Shown here: positions 22,441 to 22,509 of the stretch, piece after piece | How positions within the stretch are numbered: the first letter of the stretch is position 1 | Layout of the letters: each line of letters opens with the position of its first letter | DNA from: Piscibacillus sp052246295 | Lineage (GTDB): Bacteria > Bacillota > Bacilli > Bacillales > Alkalibacillaceae | DNA: 22,509 nt | Direction: 5' to 3' (one strand) | Assembly (NCBI GenBank): GCA_052246295.1 | Contig: JBQQCO010000031.1 | The notes under the pieces: generated by a model | What the model saw: only the letters and a program-made list of their open reading frames with translations | Told to the model about the DNA's origin: nothing | Database searches by the model: none | Position numbers and translations under genes: made by a program

Positions 22441-22509
22441 TTATTTATATGATCGACCTTTAGGTCGTAATGGTGGCTTCTTCTTCAGTTGCCAACCCAG
22501 CAGCTTGTT
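22441..22509 (-). CDS. Possible C-terminal end of a truncated-by-window gene (transposase?)
   Basis: One minus-strand frame is open from the window edge to a TAA at 22441-22443. It encodes a basic 22-residue tail, Lys-Leu-Leu-Gly-Trp near the edge and ending GRSYK. Its stop lies 34 bases from the possible IS terminus, a normal distance for a transposase end. The fragment is too short to recognise. A second minus-strand frame, ending at a TAA in about 22466-22468, is also open, so the frame is not secure. Confidence 0.2.
   Translation of the reverse strand, partial: NKLLGWQLKKKPPLRPKGRSYK

Noticed and set aside
1..22509. CRISPR arrays, tRNA genes, phage genes or toxin-antitoxin pairs
   Set aside because: None could be supported: no regularly spaced repeats, no cloverleaf patterns and no recognisable phage or toxin families were seen.

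Overview
The window looks like chromosomal DNA of a low-GC, endospore-forming Bacillaceae species, probably a halophilic or halotolerant one. It starts in the 5' end of a 16S rRNA gene, whose sequence is Bacillus-type. It then carries the spore and cell-wall block pdaB-kbaA-gerD-salA-cwlD in the alternating orientations I recall from Bacillus subtilis. The halophile suggestion is an inference from strongly acidic linkers on two surface lipoproteins and from a betaine/choline/carnitine (BCCT) transporter.

Layout. Bases 1-330, minus strand: 16S 5' end, a leader with a 12-bp hairpin, and tandem rrn promoters. Bases 388-630: an unknown 80-residue minus-strand protein. Bases 785-4936: pdaB (+), kbaA (-), gerD (+), salA (-), cwlD (-), with hairpin terminators between convergent genes and candidate sigma-G (gerD), sigma-E (cwlD) and sigma-A (salA) promoters. 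Bases 5293-6870: a BCCT transporter with a candidate sigma-B promoter about 270 bases upstream. Bases 6966-16098: a maltodextrin locus. A leftward operon mdxE-mdxF-mdxG-GH31 alpha-glucosidase-LacI regulator faces a divergent cyclomaltodextrinase, and the intergenic region holds LacI-type operators. Bases 16151-22031: a leftward peptide ABC transporter operon appD-appF-appA-appB-appC. Bases 22032-22509: a promoter region, a strong hairpin terminator, and what may be the terminus of an insertion sequence cut off by the window end.

How the genes work together. MdxE-MdxF-MdxG would import maltodextrins using an ATPase encoded elsewhere. The cytoplasmic cyclomaltodextrinase and GH31 glucosidase would cut them to glucose, and the LacI regulator would shut both arms until sugar is present. 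AppA captures peptides, AppB/AppC form the channel and AppD/AppF power it. CwlD, PdaB and GerD act in spore cortex formation and germination, and KbaA feeds the KinB sporulation phosphorelay.

I did not find a clearly new multi-gene system. The least ordinary points are a PdaB homologue that has lost canonical deacetylase residues, a 10-base perfect Shine-Dalgarno sequence with no gene after it between appF and appA, operators inside the mdx promoter, and the possible IS end at the right edge.
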